A DNA stretch of 64,000 nt. Origin: Climacium dendroides (taxonomy: Eukaryota; Streptophyta; Bryopsida; Hypnales; Climaciaceae). A model generated the notes under the pieces. The model was not told the DNA's origin and made no database searches. It saw only the letters and a list, made by a program, of their open reading frames with translations. The position numbers and the translations under genes are program-made. Positions 61,921 to 64,000 of the stretch are shown piece after piece; the stretch's first letter is position 1, and each line of letters begins with the position of its first letter. Location: assembly GCA_950106755.1 (NCBI GenBank), contig OX467087.1, positions 21,642,047-21,706,046 on the forward strand, read 5' to 3'.

Positions 61921-63968
61921 ATATAGGTGCAAACACTAAGTAATGAATGGGGGATATTATTTTTCATCTACTGTTTACTTTGCACTCTATCATTATGTAA
62001 TTTTTTTAATAAAAGTTCATTAAAAAGGTGTCTTGCATTAATTGTAATTTTTAATTGCTAAAAATATATCATATGCTATTTTACTTCATTTTTTCTACTA
62101 CATTTTTTCTACTACTCACTATTCACAATATGATGTAAGTTTAAGATTTACAAATAGGGTACTTCTTAAACACACACAATTACCTCACCTCAAGCACTTT
62201 TTATTAAAAAGACATTCCATAAGAGAAAATTTGGACTCTCCAGAGGGTTGTTAAGAAGTGGGGGAAGGGACCTTGGGATTACATTTATTTCGGCTTCACA
62301 AATTTGTTTATCCTATAGTCACTCATTGCTAGTGCCCGCACTCGTCAAAGCATTGATTCAGGAAAAATTGTATTTAAATGGAGAGCATGCCGGCACTTAC
62401 TCTTTTAAATATGTGTGGTCAGAACACACGGTCAAAGAATGCCATTAGGTTCTCCTCGAAAACAATCTGTTAGGTTCTCTTCAAAATCAAATTACTACAA
62501 GCACAAGTCAAGTTGTCAAAAATGAACCAATTATTTTTTATTGCGGTAGTGGATTCAAAGTCAAAGCTCTAAGTAAAAAAACAGTAGTTATCACTTCTAA
62601 CAATAACATTCTTTCTTATTTTTAGATTTTTCAAATATAGATTTAAACTCCAAGTTCTAAGTAAAAGACAACAATTACTCCATCTAACAATAATATTCTT
62701 TCTTATTTTTTAGTTTTAGTCTCAAGCACTTTTAATTTAGACCAAATCCTTCAAGTTTCACTTCTAACTACTACAAGTTTCAGTTCAAACTAACACATGC
62801 TCAACCTAAAGTAATCATGAACTTCAAATTCAAAATTCTTTTACTTTATTTTCACTTGTTGCCACGATTTGTAATCCCAGGTTTTAATTTTCATTACATT
62901 GCTTTTACTATACCTTCATGATTTATTAGCACTTCAATTTCAGTTTTTGGCCTCACTTTCTTTACTCAAACTATTTTCTTGTGAGATTAGTGAATTTCCT
63001 TGTCGCTCATGCTCTAAAATTGAATCGAGATGTCTAATTGGTCCAACTACACTTACAACACTAAACACAATGGATCCATATGTAGATATTACACAAGCTT
63101 GACTAAGACTTGCAAATCCACAGTTTATAAATAGTAAAAATAAAAGATTAAAAAAAATTCAAGGTGCACCTCTCGAATGGACCGTAGAAACAGAGAGTTT
63201 GTTATCTGTCAAAGAGAGACATCGGAATCGAACACGAACCATGCCAAACTCTCATCTTCTCTGACATATAACTACAATTAACTAATACTTCGGAAGTACC
63301 TCCTTTGATAGCCTTGGAATTAAAAATTAACAGAAACTGATTGATTCTCAAGATATTCACACAAGGTGAACAGAATTTCCTGTCAGAGATGCCATCCTTT
63401 CCCTAGTGTTGTAGGGTCTTGTTAATAGCTTGGCTTGTCAAACCTTGACGGCCCTCCAAAGAGTCTAAATTTTTCTAATGCATTTATTCAATGCAAAAAT
63501 GGATTGAAACAATACAACTGCATACACATTCACTACAAGGAAAATTTGAAACAAATCAAGTGTACATTACCAATCATTCATAGTATAGAATAGAATGCAT
63601 TTATTGTGCAAAGTTTGCAAACATTGCAAAGTTTTGTGCAAGTTATGGAGACAATAAAGATTTTAAGGTTCTAATATTCTAAATCCAAATGTGTACAACC
63701 ATAACTTGCACAAAATCTAAAACAAAACAAAACAAAAATGAAGGCCTATATGTTGAGGCAAGTTCTTTGTACAGTACAATGTCAACAAGAGCCAATAGTG
63801 GTTTCTACCAATTGTGATGTACAATTGGTAGAAATGAGTGCCAAAAAAGTAAAATAAGCTTTTAATTTTGGGCATCACAACTAGTAGACCAAAAAAATTG
63901 TATTTGGAATTTGTGTAATCATGTTGATAGGCTATAAAAGTTTATTTGGAGTAAATTTTGTTTAAACC
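61921..63968. other. AT-rich intergenic DNA with base-balanced patches
   Basis: No gene recognised. Patches at 62230-62450 and 63150-63460 are less AT-rich. The latter can form an imperfect hairpin at 63202-63271. Confidence 0.25.
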
Positions 63969-64000
63969 CACTACTAAAAAATTTCATTTTTCTGTTGTTT
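63969..64000 (+). mobile_element. start of a second copy of the CACTA-type element, cut by the window edge
   Basis: CACTACTAAAAAATTTCATTT and the following TTCTGTTGTTT match the first 32 bases of the element at 17372 with a few changes. The rest lies outside the window. Confidence 0.65.

Overview
The window is nuclear DNA of a land plant, most likely a non-seed plant (bryophyte or lycophyte), though the species cannot be named from it. The evidence is threefold: spliced genes with short introns, plant transposon families (Stowaway, CACTA, Harbinger, Ty3/gypsy, probable Helitron), and a two-pore channel that departs from the seed-plant TPC1 pattern in a way reminiscent of the second TPC type reported from liverworts and other non-seed lineages. 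Four genes are well supported, and most of the rest is AT-rich, transposon-derived intergenic DNA.

Layout. 1-2.4 kb: AT-rich flank with a Stowaway MITE and a diverged repeat pair. 2.4-10.3 kb: a 12-exon two-pore cation channel gene (+) with its leader and tail. 10.4-21.4 kb: repeat desert with retroelement debris, a 178-bp repeat block, a 14-copy array of a 78-bp unit, and a Ty3/gypsy integrase remnant (-) interrupted by a palindromic CACTA-type MITE. 21.4-24.7 kb: a base-balanced island with two unrecognised ORFs for single-pass membrane proteins. 24.7-33.9 kb: desert with MITEs and TTAA-flanked elements. 33.9-38.5 kb: a base-balanced island carrying an intronless Raf/TKL-like protein kinase (+). 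38.8-55.7 kb: a mosaic of nested elements (probable Helitrons, TTAA elements, a foldback element, MITEs) with one tRNA-Leu(AAG) gene (-). 55.7-58.7 kb: a TMEM230-like small membrane protein gene (-). 58.8-64 kb: a second probable Helitron copy, a decayed Harbinger/ALP1-like transposase, and the start of another CACTA-type element at the window edge.

The genes do not form a pathway: a channel, a kinase, a trafficking-type membrane protein and a tRNA sit as independent units. The strongest points for follow-up are the channel (lysine in the second selectivity filter, a lost voltage-sensing arginine, weakened Ca2+-binding sites) and two transposon insertions for which an uninserted paralogous site lies in the same window. 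One shows an A|T insertion without duplication, as Helitrons make. The other shows a TTAA duplication, as piggyBac-type elements make. All calls are by eye, with no database search.
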